A DNA stretch of 64,000 bases from Phylloscopus collybita. Its lineage: Eukaryota; Chordata; Aves; Passeriformes; Phylloscopidae. This document shows positions 52,084 to 64,000 of the stretch, in pieces. Where the stretch lies: contig JAJNNQ010000137.1 of assembly GCA_027886175.1 (NCBI GenBank), forward strand, positions 31,234,001-31,298,000, in the 5' to 3' direction. The notes below the pieces were generated by a model. The model did no database searches, was not told where the DNA came from, and was given only the letters and a program-made list of their open reading frames with translations. Within the stretch, counting starts at the first letter, position 1. Each line of letters starts with the position of its first letter. The position numbers and the translations under genes are program-made.

Positions 52084-52640
52084 TTGCCAGGTCTCAAGAA
52101 CCAGCAGTGTGCTGAAAAGAGGCTCCATGCACAGACAACAAGGCAAAGAAAACACCAGAATGAAGTGGTAAATGTTTGTGCCTTAGGGTTTAAATACTCA
52201 TTAGATCAAACAGGCTTATTAGCTTGCAAATGTGGGGAATCATACACATTTTTGTTCCAAGGAAGAGTCAGCACCCCTGTGACCAGAACACTCACCGGAA
52301 TAAAGTTGTTTGGCAAAAGCAGAAATTGTGAGGAGTGGGCAGATGGGGAAGCCCCGAGGGGCAAGGCGGCTGCAGCAAGGTGGTGCCTGCAGGTGTGGCT
52401 GGCAGCGAGACTGACCCTGAACCAGGGGCAGAGGGGAAGGATGCTCTGGGCTCTCTTGTCTCTCACTGGGACACTCGGGTCCTGTCATGTCTTTGGGGTT
52501 GTGGGGTTGAGATTTTGACAGGGTAGTGGCTCCTATGAAGCTCCAGGAGAACAAAGGGATGTTGGGGTTTCCCCAGCTGCAGTGCTCCACTGCACTCCCT
52601 TGGGCAGTCAGGAGGATGGGGTGGGAGGAAGGTTTTGTCA
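52084..52640. other. Locally GC-rich patch with overlapping open frames, unidentified
   Basis: From about 52320 to 52640 the sequence is clearly GC-richer than its surroundings. Open frames of 144 (plus, 52084-52518) and 133 codons (minus, 52240-52641) overlap. Neither shows a recognisable domain, and open frames on both strands are what GC-rich DNA gives by chance. It has few CpG pairs, so it is not an obvious CpG island. It could be an old, unrecognised repeat or part of a non-coding transcript. Confidence 0.3.
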
Positions 52641-55600
52641 CATAAGCTAGTGGAAAGTTCAGGGACTTTGATCAAAATTAACATAAAACAAAAATATTTT
52701 AGCCATCGGACTATTAAGTGTTCAAGGTCATTCTCAGAAATTTCTTATCCTGTATCCAAAATTTCTTGAATAAGCATTTCACAGAATTTTGTATGCTGTA
52801 GGGGGAGAACCCCCAAAATTTTAATGGATCAACTCTTGCTGTAGGAAACCACTTTAAGAAAAAAAATTTAACCAGCTACCATTGCACAACTGCACCTCCC
52901 AGCTGCTACAATCAGAAGTTGATGATTGCACTTCTGTTGCACAGATGAGAAGAGAACATGTGTGGGTATTGATTTTAGCCAGCACAGGAGCATAACGGAG
53001 CCTTCTACAAACACGTAGAAGTGATGCTTTAATTTTATTACCTTTACCCATGTAACTTCCAGCCAAAAGAAAGACTTTTAATAGCTAAGTCTTTTTCTTT
53101 AGTTCCTCTATTAAAACCATATTGACTTCATGGAGACTTATTCTTTCTGGGGAGCTATAGAATGCTAGGTACTCGTGAATGGTTTATTACATTTCATGTA
53201 ACAAATGTAGCTCAGCACAATGACTTTTGCTCTGCTGCACAGATTGGTTTTGTGTCTCTCTTTTGACCAGAAAACACTGGCCATTTGTAAGAGAAAATTC
53301 ATACACTGCAGATTCACTTTATTGTACAGACTGCTATTTTCAATTTCATTCTAACTTACGCAGTGTCCTCTGTGATATGCATTTTTATGGGTAGATCAGC
53401 AAAAATTGAACAATCCAACTAATCTGTGTTTCTTCTGTCTGTATTTTGCCTATATCTCTTAGTCTTCTTCACATGGCGCATTTTATCAATAAAATGGAAT
53501 GAGCACCTCTCAGAGCTGCTTGCACAATGGAACTTAACTTTGGAGGCCTCAGGATGGCAGAGACTTTTCTGGTCATTGTGATTTCTAGAGCAAACATATG
53601 GGTTTAAGGATTGGTTTAATTGCCTGTTCTCTAAACAAATATACTTTTCAGAATAGTTTATAAATTGTTCAGCTTTTTTGCTTTCAATAACTCGTCCTCA
53701 TTTCCTTTTTGGTAAAAAAAAAACATGGTTGGTTTAGAACAATTAGTACTGCTCATGGTCCTTGCGATTTATAACTTGGATGAAGGAACATACTTTCACT
53801 AATCTGAATCTGCATTTAGTCAGTACCTTCCTATGAAGTACCACAGTCTCCCTTCCTGATGACTCTTGGCTGTAACATACTGTACTAGTGTTTTGCCAGC
53901 CCCTAGCAGAGAAGAAAAAGAACACCAGTTGGTCTTTTATGTGACTTTACAGGAACACAGCCAAATCAAAATATTTGGTTTTCAGGCCTCTGGTCTTTAA
54001 GGAAAATGAAATAAAACAAAGGCAGTTTTCTATGGAATGTACATCGTTTTTGCTAAGAAAAGAAAACTGGTTTAGTCAAAAGCCCAATTTTATATTGAAA
54101 GACTTCCAATATAAAATGTTTAAGCAGTCATAAAATATAGTTATAAATATGAATTAACAGAATTTAATCTTTCAGGTTATCTCCTTACACTTACACACGC
54201 ACAAACACACACATACTCTGGAGGGACAGCTAGTGGGAGAGCAACATTCATTTTACTTGTTATTTAAAGAAGCAGAAATGAAACAGTGAAGCAATGTTTT
54301 CTAAGTTATAATCCTTGAACAAAATTAAAAAAAATATTCTCCTGCAAGGTGTATTGAGAACATCATTAACATGGTAATCCACTGAGAAACTAGACTTCAA
54401 TGCAAACACCTGTAATAGATAACTGAGCTTAGATAAATTTTTAGGGTATTAATTCACTGCATAATTGTGGATTTTCCAATTGTATAATTTTAAAAGGAAA
54501 GACAAGTGTGGAATGGTTATGATATTCCCTACACTGCTTAATGAGACAGAGAATTAGCTTGACTCCAGATGCGTCATATCTGGTAGGTGAATGGATTATT
54601 AACTTTAATGCAGTAAATGCAATGTTAGTCTCACATTTAATCATGTAAAATTCAAGATAATGGTTAGGAAACTCATGAAATAAAAATCTGTACTTTACAA
54701 GTCCATAATAGAAATAGTGGCCTGTGTGTATATGTAGGTGGATAAGGTGGATGGTGAATAACAGAAAAAGCAAGAGAGGAGAGGAGAACGAAGAAACAAA
54801 GATACATTTAAGCAACCATTTGTAATGATATAATCTAGAAAGCAGCTTGAGCATAGCCCTAGGCCATGTGGTTTCTACTCTTGTCACTGGCTAAGGCTTA
54901 AAAACTAAGTGATTATACTATGCTAAAGTGCAGGGACCACAGCAACAGCTATTGGGTAGGGCACATGTGTGCTTCCTTCTACCTGATCCATCAGGCTTGC
55001 ACAGAAGAGAGATCAATTAGGTCTTTGATTAAAGTAATAGACATAATAAGGGTTTTGTTTTCTAGGCTGAAATACTGTCTCAGGTGCAGCATAGGTATAA
55101 TCAGATAAGCTCCACTCCCATCATGCCATACAGTGCCCTAAAACTGCACAGGAGATTAATTAGCTGACATACATAGGCATTGGTCTGCACTGGTCAGCTG
55201 TGGGGCTTTTTTGGTGAGAGATCCCTGAGTTTCATCTACCTCAGGATGAGATCTCATACATTTATCTGTGGAACCCTTTCAGAATATATGCATTTTTTGG
55301 GGGTGGAAAAAGGTGATACTCTGATGGCATTGCAGGAAAACGATTAGAATGTGGGTGAGTGCAGTAAAAATAAGACTGGATTGTAATTCTACTTCGTACT
55401 GATCCTCAACAAGCTGAAGAAAAAAAGCCCTGCTGTTCTGGCAAGACAATAAAAGAGACTCTAAGCAAGTATGCAAATCGTGTGGTTTATTTTTAAATAT
55501 CCTAGAACAATGGTAGTCCTGAGAGTCTTCAGGAATCAAAGGTATTGGCTTTTGCTCATTTTCACATGGAGAGATCTTGAGCATGCTGCCCTCATAAAAA

Positions 55601-56405
55601 CCAGCAGTAGCTGTATGCTGCAGTGAGGGATGGGACTCCTTTCCAGGCAGCTGTTTGCTGCTCTCTGCTTTTATACTAAAAAACAAAATATTTCAGAAAT
55701 TAGTGAAGTAACGGAAAGTCTCAAGATAATGAAGTAACAGCATGTTACTATAGATGCATGTTTGTGGGATAGACCAAGTAGTCAGCAAACAGGGAGTGAA
55801 ATAAAGCCAGGTTAGCTCATTACATTTTATGTACTTGGGATCAACAGAGATTATTCAGTGATTCCTTAGATTGCTTTTGTGCTAAGTTTAGGAACATTTG
55901 TTTTGTAAATACTTACTTAATATCAGATATTTTGTTCTGTGGGAAGGATTTCAAAGCAATAACTTTTCTTTGTAGAAGGATGTTTGAAAATTTTATGGAA
56001 ACAGGTTTTGAGTAGAGTGGTTTGATTAAAAATTACTTTTTATCAGTCTGAAAATGTCAATGCAAATGGTGAATTTCAATTAAGTTTTACACATTTAAGT
56101 GTGTCTAGGCACTATAGTAACATATGCAGTTAGGTGCTGAAGTGATGGGGTTTAGCCCAGTTTATTTTCATCTAGGTATTTCAAATATCACTCTGTTCTT
56201 TTGATGACTTTTTTTTCCTAGGCACAGATGCAGAATCATTCCAAATATACCAGAGAAAGTTGAATCGACCAAAAGGTTGAATAAATTTTGAGAAGACTCT
56301 AGGGTGAGGTTTTAGCTGAAAAGGGAGAGACTGATTCAGGAAGAAAAAGACTAACCTCAAATATTTATTGGAAAGTTATATTAATTTTAAAGTAAAATAT
56401 TTTCA
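52641..56405. other. Unassigned AT-rich DNA
   Basis: No repeat family is recognised. A short CA-rich stretch lies at about 54187-54216. The minus-strand frame at 54441-54887 (148 codons) shows no recognisable motif. The minus-strand frame at 55279-55686 is preceded by a good acceptor-like site (pyrimidine run and AG at 55676-55690, complement) and is discussed as an exon candidate, but it is not called as a gene. Confidence 0.4.
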
Positions 56406-56515
56406 AGTTTTTTCTGGTTTTTTTTTTTGTTGTTTTTTTTTGTTTGTTTGTTTGGTTGGTTGGTTTTTTAAATTTTGTTTTCTTTGGGGTTTTTTTTTTT
56501 TTGTTCCTTTTTCAA
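56406..56515. repeat. T/G-rich low-complexity tract
   Basis: Long T runs alternate with TTTG and GGTT units (TTTGTTTGTTTGTTTGGTTGG and neighbours). The A-rich complement would be the sense of any retroposed poly-A tail, but no element body was recognised beside it. Confidence 0.85.
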
Positions 56516-59500
56516 ATTAAATAAGAGGGTGGAGGTTTTGCTTTTGTTTTGCGTTGTTTTTTTGATATTCCAAGTGTACAAAACATTCTCAAGAATTTCC
56601 CAAGTGGCAAAAATTCAGGGGCATAATAGTTCCCTCTCTGCAAAGGAACATACCAAGCAACAACAAAAATGCAGAAATTTGAAGGATCTAACAAATGGCA
56701 GCAGAAAAATCTTAAGAATCTCATGAAAAAGATTTTGAAGTATCTTTTGAAATAAGAATTGGAGTATCATGACTGTAGGGATCACTCCAAAACAAGGTCA
56801 TCTATAACTGACTTATATGCTTCTTTTCTGTAGATGCAGCTGATGAGAAAGTCATAACATTTTATTACCCCTCTCCAGGGTTACAGAGTTCTCATTTGTA
56901 GCAATTTTTCTTGTTGACATCTGCCCCTGTTCTACCATGTCAGAAGAAAACCTATTGTGATTACAGAATATTTGTACAAAGGACCAGAAAGCGTAGCTCT
57001 GCTTTGAACCCTTCCTCCTTCCAAATAACACTGTTTTATTCAGAAAATCTCCTTTCTCCATGTATTCTGTTAGTGTTGCCTGTGCCAGTAATATAAATAA
57101 GCTTTCTCTCCTGCAGAGCCAGCACAGCTAGGAAATACTAAGCTGCAAATTTTGTTCCATTTTATATGTCATCAACAGACCTGTTTAATAGCTTTCATCT
57201 GCACACACCTCCGCAATTCTGTGGAGGGAAATAGGCTGATGGTGCCATCCACAGACAACTTGATTTGGAAGTTAGTGCTGCACAGATGTCACTAGGACCT
57301 CATTTGCTTTGCACAGCATTGATAATGAGCACTGATAAGTGATGTGAAAACTGCCCTAAAAAATCTTACTGGATTCTAGGGAATGCAGGGAAAGTAGTCA
57401 GAAAAAAACCCCAAACAACAGAACTAAACCGAAAATAAACCAAATATAAGCACCCATTTTATTTTTAAACTAATCACATCTGATACAGAAATTCTTGAGA
57501 GGCAATGATATGGTATCCACAATGCCATTAGCATAGGTGTTTTTCAGGACAGGACCACCCTTATATTAAAAAAATCAAAAGCTACAGGCTAAAATATTGA
57601 TTAGTCTGTAACAGGCCTATTTTTATTTTTTTTTTTTACCATTTGGGAAACACTTTTATACGAAATCAGCAAATCAAAATTCATATTTATGGAAGGCTTG
57701 ACAAATATATACAGTATATCAAACACGACAAAATACTAGAATGACCTTAATTTTAAAGAAAGAACAATTTTTCCAAAGGCCTAAAAACATTTCTTAAGAC
57801 ATCTACGTGAAAGCCTTGTTTTAGGGTGAATTTTGCTTGAAAATGAGCTATATCACAATTTGTGTAGTCCTATGGGTAACCACTCTAGGGCCATACAGTA
57901 AAGGAAACCATTTCTTCTAAACTCCCTATGAAAATGTGTTTATTAATTTTCTTAGACAGTGTGATCATGTGCTGTCCTACATCTGTGCATGTAATAAAAT
58001 GTGTCAAGAAGATTTGGTTTGTCTGAACCTGACTGTATAAATAGCCTGATCACAAGTTTTGTAGAGTCTGCCTTACTGCTAATCAATAATAAGTAAAATC
58101 TACAAAGACAAATATTTGTGTTGGAATTCTTCATTATTACAATTATAGGTATTTATATAAAATTAAATGTTAGTAAATTCACTTTTAATTTATTCAGGGA
58201 AAAAAAGGAATTTTTTCTAACAGTGAGCACACATGGGTGTGTGAGAAGATTTTAAAGTTAAATCATGAAAATATTTTTGTGCATATATAGTGAAAGAAAA
58301 TCTTGGTATTTATAATTGTAGATTTTCATATATATTCATTATATCAATATGTTCTCATGGCAACCCAATATTTCAATCTATAGGACAGTTCTATGACTTT
58401 TTCATGTATGATACTATTTCTACAAGTCTGAATTCATAATGTTTTATATAAACTGTAACCAGATTTGCAGATGTCAGAATTCTCAAAGCATTTCACGTAG
58501 TATGTAACATTCTGCTGCTTTGGTGGAAGGAATATTAAGGTCTTCAACAGACAAAAAATATCTCACTTCCAAATAATTATTATTTTCATTAATTATGTAT
58601 AGCCATCTATATTCTGGCTCTTGATTAAAAAGTATAATGTAAATACCCTTAAAATTTAGATGAAATACAGCACTTTTCAATGTGCTTTTACTTATCTCTT
58701 TTCCCCTGCCTTCTCTGAAAAAAAGATCTTGTATAGTCTTTCCTTGCCTGCTTTGGTTTGTATTACTATGTTTTTTTAATATACTCTGACCTTTTTATTA
58801 AGACTTCCTTCAGACTGGGTAGCCAGCATGATATATTATCCCTTGTTTCATGTGACACAAGCATTTGTCTTATGCCCAGCAAAAGCTGACTTGATGTGTG
58901 CACAGGCAGAATTTCTGATACTTGCTTTTAAATTCAAAAGTGTTAATTTGCTCTCTCACCAGGTGAAGTAGAACACACAATTAAAGTAACTGTACTGGAA
59001 CTGCAGAGGTATGAGTGTCGCTGTCTCTCACTGCGATATCCAAGCCCGGGGAAAGTTTCCCCAAAGTCCAAGCTTCTTAAGTCATGTGACTTTGCAGAAT
59101 TCACAAAAATTGTAGACACTTCCTGTGACCCTAGAATCAAGCATAATAAATGAAAACTACTGGGTTTTATTCCATAGTTTTAAAGATTTGGTGATCTGAC
59201 TCATGACTTTGGGACACTGGTTGGCAATATTAATGGAATCCTTCCAGCTAGCTCTTTCAACAGCATTTGAACTGCAGTGTACACTCAGTATTAAAATGAG
59301 TCTATATTGAGATGGAGATAGACATGAAGAACTGGGGCATGAGTAGACAGAAACAATAACTCTTCCAGACAAAACCAAATGAGTATAAATGAGGAATGTT
59401 GCTTAATGTTAAATATGCCTTCAGTTCCTGGGTATATTTCCAGTGTTGAAACTTGTAATTGCCTGAGCTGCTATCCAAATTCTAGCAGTTCTTAGACACA

Positions 59501-60010
59501 AATATATCCTACCTTACTGAAAATTCTAATCCATACTGCTCAGTTAAGAAAGTGAGTTCATTATCTTCCTGTGTTTGTTAAAGGTAAGAATTGTCTGCAG
59601 AAAGAACATGTGAGAAATGATTGTTAAAGTCAGAGCAGGGCAGACAGCCTGCTGAGGCATCCATTCTGCAGACCCCTGCACAGCACAGAGTCCTGAGTCT
59701 GTTGGTTGCCCCAAGTGAAGGTCAAAATCCCCCATTTGCTATAGGAAGGGGATGAAAGTGAATATCCAAAGACTTAAAACAGTAATGATACTCAGTGATG
59801 ATCCCATGAAGCAGAATGTTTTCCAGATGGTGAGGAAGAGACCTAAACAGCTGAATGATCATCTCTCATTGATTACAGAAATCATTAACGTGCAAAATTA
59901 TGTGTCTTAGTATAAAGAGCATGAGATAAACCCAGAATCTCATAGTTGGGTATAGACCATACTCTCACAACAAGACTTTTATGTAAACAATCTACATTTG
60001 TAAATCACAC
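56516..60010. other. Unassigned AT-rich DNA
   Basis: No gene or repeat family is recognised. A T run lies at about 57626-57639. Confidence 0.5.
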
Positions 60011-60460
60011 ACAGAATCACAGAATCACTAGGTTGGAAGAGACCTCCAAGATCATCGAGTCCAGCCCACGCTCTAACACCTCAACTAAACCATGGCACCA
60101 AGTGCCACATCCAGTCTTTTTTTAAACACATCCAGAGAGGGTGACTCCACCACCTCCCCAGGCAGACCATTCCAATATTTTATCACTCTTTCTGTAAAAA
60201 ACCTTTTCCTAATATCCAGCCTATATTTCCCTTGGCACAGCTTGATACTGTGTCCTCTCGTTCTGTCAGTTTCTGCCCAGTGAAAGAGACCAACCCCCAG
60301 CTGACCACAACCACCTTTCAGGAAGTTGTAGAGAGTGATAAAGTCACTTCTTAGTCTCCTTTTCTCCAGGCTGAGCAACCCCATTTCTCTCAATCATTCC
60401 TCACCGGGCTTGTGTTCCAAGCCTCTCACCAGCCTCATTGCCCTCTTCTGGATGCATTCA
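60011..60460 (-). mobile_element. CR1 LINE 3' end, well preserved, with ORF2 C-terminus
   Basis: The plus strand begins with the inverted CR1 tail (ACAGAATCACAGAATCAC, then TAGGTTGGAAGAGACCTCCA and AGATCATCGAGTCCAGCC). It continues into ORF2 on the minus strand without a frameshift. About 102 codons are open from 60393 to a stop at 60085-60087, where CR1 ORF2 normally ends. They include [53 protein letters not shown] and [18 protein letters not shown]. This is the C-terminal region downstream of the reverse-transcriptase catalytic domain. The copy is 5'-truncated near 60460. The open frame suggests a younger insertion than the CR1 at 2290-3075. Confidence 0.95.
60085..60393 (-). pseudogene. 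CR1 ORF2 C-terminal remnant (partial, 5'-truncated)
   Basis: This is the coding part of the CR1 copy at 60011-60460. It keeps the conserved [20 protein letters not shown] motif and the [12 protein letters not shown] end of ORF2. The endonuclease and the catalytic reverse-transcriptase motifs are absent because of truncation, so no functional protein is made. Confidence 0.88.
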
Positions 60461-63400
60461 TATATTTCTATATATCAATTTTATATATCAAAATATTTTA
60501 AAGTTACGTGGTTGAATATCTCAGTTATAAAATGCAAGTATGTAGTAAATATGTTTGCTCAGAATGTGTCTGCTTAGAAAAAAAGCTGAAGAAAGCAACA
60601 TCCTACCTTGCTTTGCATCTGAAAGTTCAAATGTCCAATGAGAAAAGACTGTTCTCCAAGAATTATTTATTTACATGCATACTTGCAATATCTCAATCTT
60701 CAGTCTGAATCTAGCAAAAGACATTTTTCTCCATTCAAAGTAATATTACAAATCAGGTTTCCTAGATAAATGATTATCATAATATAGTAAAAATGGTGAT
60801 TTTAATTATTAAATCAATGTCTCCTCAAAGGGACTTGAACATGGTATGGCATATCACAGGCAACCAAAAAGAACATCACAGTGGAAATCATTTCTCAAGC
60901 CACAAAATGGAAATAAATGGGGAATTGTTTTTGTTGTCTCTGAATAAAATTGAAGGTAAAGTAAAAGAGTTTGGCAGAGATACTTTATATGAGAATGTGG
61001 ACATGTGTGAGAAGCTCCAAGTTCTGAGTTATCAATAATTAGTTTTTATTAAATTGCTTAAAATTCCCAACAATGAAGTTGATTAAAGTTTTCTGCATCA
61101 AGCCTGTTGCTGAGTACAGTCACAATAAAAAGTCATTGAATATTCCACAGTTAGCTTTTACCTACTCCTCCCCCTCTGCTAGCAGGAAGCCTGTCTGGAA
61201 AAAACTGTCAGTGAAATGGTAGGCTATAAAGAGTAACATTAGTAAATTCCATGTAAAGAAAATATTTTAACAGTGAATGACTGCCAAGAAATTCAGAAAG
61301 TGATTCTCAGCAGATGTATTTTTAATTCCTGATTTTGCAAATACATCCACATGTGATTAAAATAAGCCAATTTATATGAAAAATCTATCATCTAAACCTT
61401 TTTTGTGAGATAAAGACATTTTTCTGTAAATATTTATATATGCTTGGAAGAACCCAATCCTGCACACAATCACTAGAATGCTTATGAAAAGCAGAACCTT
61501 TTAAAACAGCAGTCTAAAATTTATGCTATGGTAGCAGTGAGTCTGTATGAAGTAAAATGTTCCTTATCCAGGAATGCATTGAACCAGAATCTAAACCTTA
61601 CCTTTATTCTTTCTATATTAAATGCAGTCAACAGAACGCTCACTAAGAGACCATAGCACCTGCATCCCACTGGCCCAGCTGGTTCCTGAGAGAGCTTCTG
61701 TTTCTTTCTCCTTCTCCATCTACAGACGTTATACTTGCAGTCTGAAATCACACTCATCTTTACTGCATGACATAGCTTCTGCTTTTATAAAATCAAACTT
61801 GGGAGCAACCAGCTCAGGGAAGATAATCTCTCAAACCTGTCTAAGACGTATCTTTTCTGTTCCTACTGAATGGCTGTTAAAGTACAGTAATTTGCAGTAG
61901 TTTGATATATCTCTCAAAACTGTAACTTGTGGCCAATATTGTCTCACAATTTAAGATAGCAATAGACTAGCCAGAATTTAGTAGAATGTATTTTTATTAC
62001 AAATCTCGCTCCTGTGATTTTTTCAGGCTTTTTCCATTTTTGTACTAAATCTATTTTATTCTATTTGTTTTTTGTTTTTTTTTTTTCACAGCACAAGGGA
62101 CTGAAGTAGTTAGTGAAAACAAAACAACATTGTGTGCTCATGCAGTCAGGGAAGTTTTGGTTTATGCAGACCTGCTACTCTGATGGCCACTTCAATTTAA
62201 GTGTAGGCATTTTTCTAAATATTTTAAGAAATAATACTACGAAGAACTAAAGTGAGAAAATATTGTCGCTAAGGTGTTCCATTGCTCTTTCCATGTTGTG
62301 TTTTTATGCATAGAAATTTCTCAAACTTTTAGCTTTGGACATTTCATGCTGTCCCTGACAGAAGGTACAATGCACCTAAGATTCCAGAGGCTTTTTGCAC
62401 CTTTACTTTAAAGGCTGTAAGGTTGTTGACGTTTTGTTGCAGTCTGATTTCAGAATGGAACACAAATGCCTGGGAAGTTTTGAGGGGAGTTTGTGTAGAA
62501 AAGGACTGAAGTGATTCTGCTATATGGGAATGATATCTATATGAAATGCCATGTGCATGTTAATCTTCTGTGATTCAAAGAAAGAAGTTTGCTTTCCAGC
62601 TGTTGTTGCACACACTGTCCCACACTGACACCTAGCTGAGTCTGATGCCTGGCTGGGGAGTTTTCCTACTTTTCTGGCAGACAGGTATTGGAAGGTTACA
62701 CCTACCCAGAAAAAGAAATAACAGAAATAAGTGCATCCTATTAATAACTAGTTTTATAAAGAAGAAAAAAGCAAAGATCAGATTAATGTGGTTTTTTTCC
62801 TATTTGCCTGTCATTCTGCCTTAAAAACAGCAGATGCTAGAATCCCTGTGAAGTAGCCTCCATCAGAGCAACCTCTTCTGTGCAGTCTAATAAAAGACAG
62901 AAGAGGAAAGCTGGTAGTTAATGTTACCCATTACAGCAGAGAGATGGCTTCTGATTCCCACTGCTCTGAGAGTCAGAAATATTGTTCTAATTTTTAACCT
63001 AATTTTACTCCTGACTATTTTGCATTTCACTCTTAATCCAGGAATGGCTTTTATATTGTAAAGACAATTATATTGCTTATTCATAGAGAAAGTAGTCTAT
63101 CATAGTTTTCAGTCAGCACTCCCCAAAAATCAAGCCTTCCAAACATGCTAGATTTTCCATTTGATGATATCTTTCAGGAAATGAAGCTTGTGTTAACACC
63201 ACAGAGTAGACTGCTCCATGACTGCTGGCCCAAATGGCCAAGTCCAGTAGCACATTTCTCTGGTGTGTAAAGCAAGCAGCTGAGAGCAGCAGTGAGCAGC
63301 TGAGAGATTTGCTCAGAAGTTACATTAGGCTGCAGACACATGGCTGTGCTGCTTCTGGATGCAAGACAGCTTGTGTGAAACTTCCTTGGGACACTTATTT

Positions 63401-64000
63401 ACCAAATTTTCTTATGCTTCAAACTTCAGAACTACTTTATGTGAACAGATGTGGATTCAACCTCTTCAGTAGCCTCAAATTGTTTTTCATTTCTCGAGTA
63501 CTGTGAAGGCATAACTTTCCTTGCCCTTAACTATTAAGCCAAGTGAGACAAAATGCAACTGTCCAGTTACAGGATAATTAAATTTGTCTTTTCTCTCAGG
63601 GTAAAAGTGTTCACCATACTGTGAAAGCACACTCCATTTTTCTGCATTGTGAATGCATTAGCCCACCTTGATGTCAATACCTAAAACAGTATAAACAGTA
63701 TTCCCATTGCCTTCATTTTTGTTTTAGACATATTGATTAAAAAAAGAGATAACTAAATGTCTCTAGATCCTGTAATATTATATATACAGTCTTGTGGATA
63801 TTGCAGTCTTCCAAGAAATAGCCATCATAGCAGGCTCATGGCATCATTCCACAACCAAAGGGATTTCTGTTTGGTTTTGCCTTAATGATGCATTTATCTT
63901 TAAGGGCTTTCTTTACCTTTTCACTCTCTGATATTCCAAAGGCAGTATAAACTTTATCTTAACAAGAAAAGACATGGATTTATATAATAAAAAAGTCTGA
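60461..64000. other. Unassigned AT-rich DNA
   Basis: No gene or further repeat family is recognised. A T-rich run lies at about 62067-62086. The frames at 61622-61900 and 63234-63506 show no motif. Confidence 0.5.

Noticed and set aside
54441..54887. 148-codon minus-strand frame
   Set aside because: The peptide is hydrophobic and irregular with no recognisable domain. It fits a chance frame in AT-rich DNA.
1..64000. Bacterial-type features, CRISPR arrays or a multi-gene system
   Set aside because: CR1 LINEs, avian LTRs and microsatellites show vertebrate nuclear DNA. No spaced direct repeats of CRISPR type and no operon-like gene runs are present.

Overview
The window looks like bird nuclear DNA, most likely from a songbird. 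It is AT-rich and has no dense or convincing coding sequence. Its recognisable content is what avian genomes carry: CR1 (chicken repeat 1) LINE fragments ending in the ATTCTATG-type 3' tail, solo long terminal repeats (LTRs) of endogenous retroviruses including the common avian ERVL-type LTR, one much older MIR/CORE-type SINE, and long pentanucleotide microsatellites. The bird assignment rests on the CR1 and LTR sequences. The songbird assignment is an inference.

Layout. From 1 to 3.1 kb, two CR1 pieces lie on the + strand (about 340-645 and 2290-3075); together they look like one element split by 1.6 kb. From 5 to 12 kb, two diverged copies of the same LTR family lie in opposite orientation (5071-5374 minus, 11673-12012 plus). 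From 12 to 22 kb there is mostly unique AT-rich DNA with one short CR1 tail (16300-16386). At 22.1-22.4 kb there is an ancient tRNA-derived SINE, followed by a minus-strand LTR (23229-23675) and two CR1 tails (24.9 and 25.1 kb). At 28.7-28.9 kb there is a three-block pentanucleotide array. An ERVL-type LTR sits at 32665-33223, CR1 tails at 35.8 and 37.7 kb, an LTR head at 39450, and a 234-bp pure GGAAA array at 39984-40217. From 40 to 60 kb no repeat family is recognised. A well preserved CR1 3' end on the minus strand (60011-60460) closes the list.

No complete protein-coding gene, tRNA, rRNA, CRISPR array or multi-gene system is visible. The longer open frames are either parts of the repeats (a CR1 reverse-transcriptase C-terminus, low-complexity KERKG-type peptides from the pentamer arrays) or unrecognised frames compatible with chance. 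Three minus-strand frames (55283-55675, 42419-42604, 7484-7738) have protein-like composition. They are listed only as weak exon candidates. The window is best read as intergenic or long-intron DNA. I found no previously undescribed system; the most distinctive structures are the two pentanucleotide arrays and the ancient SINE.
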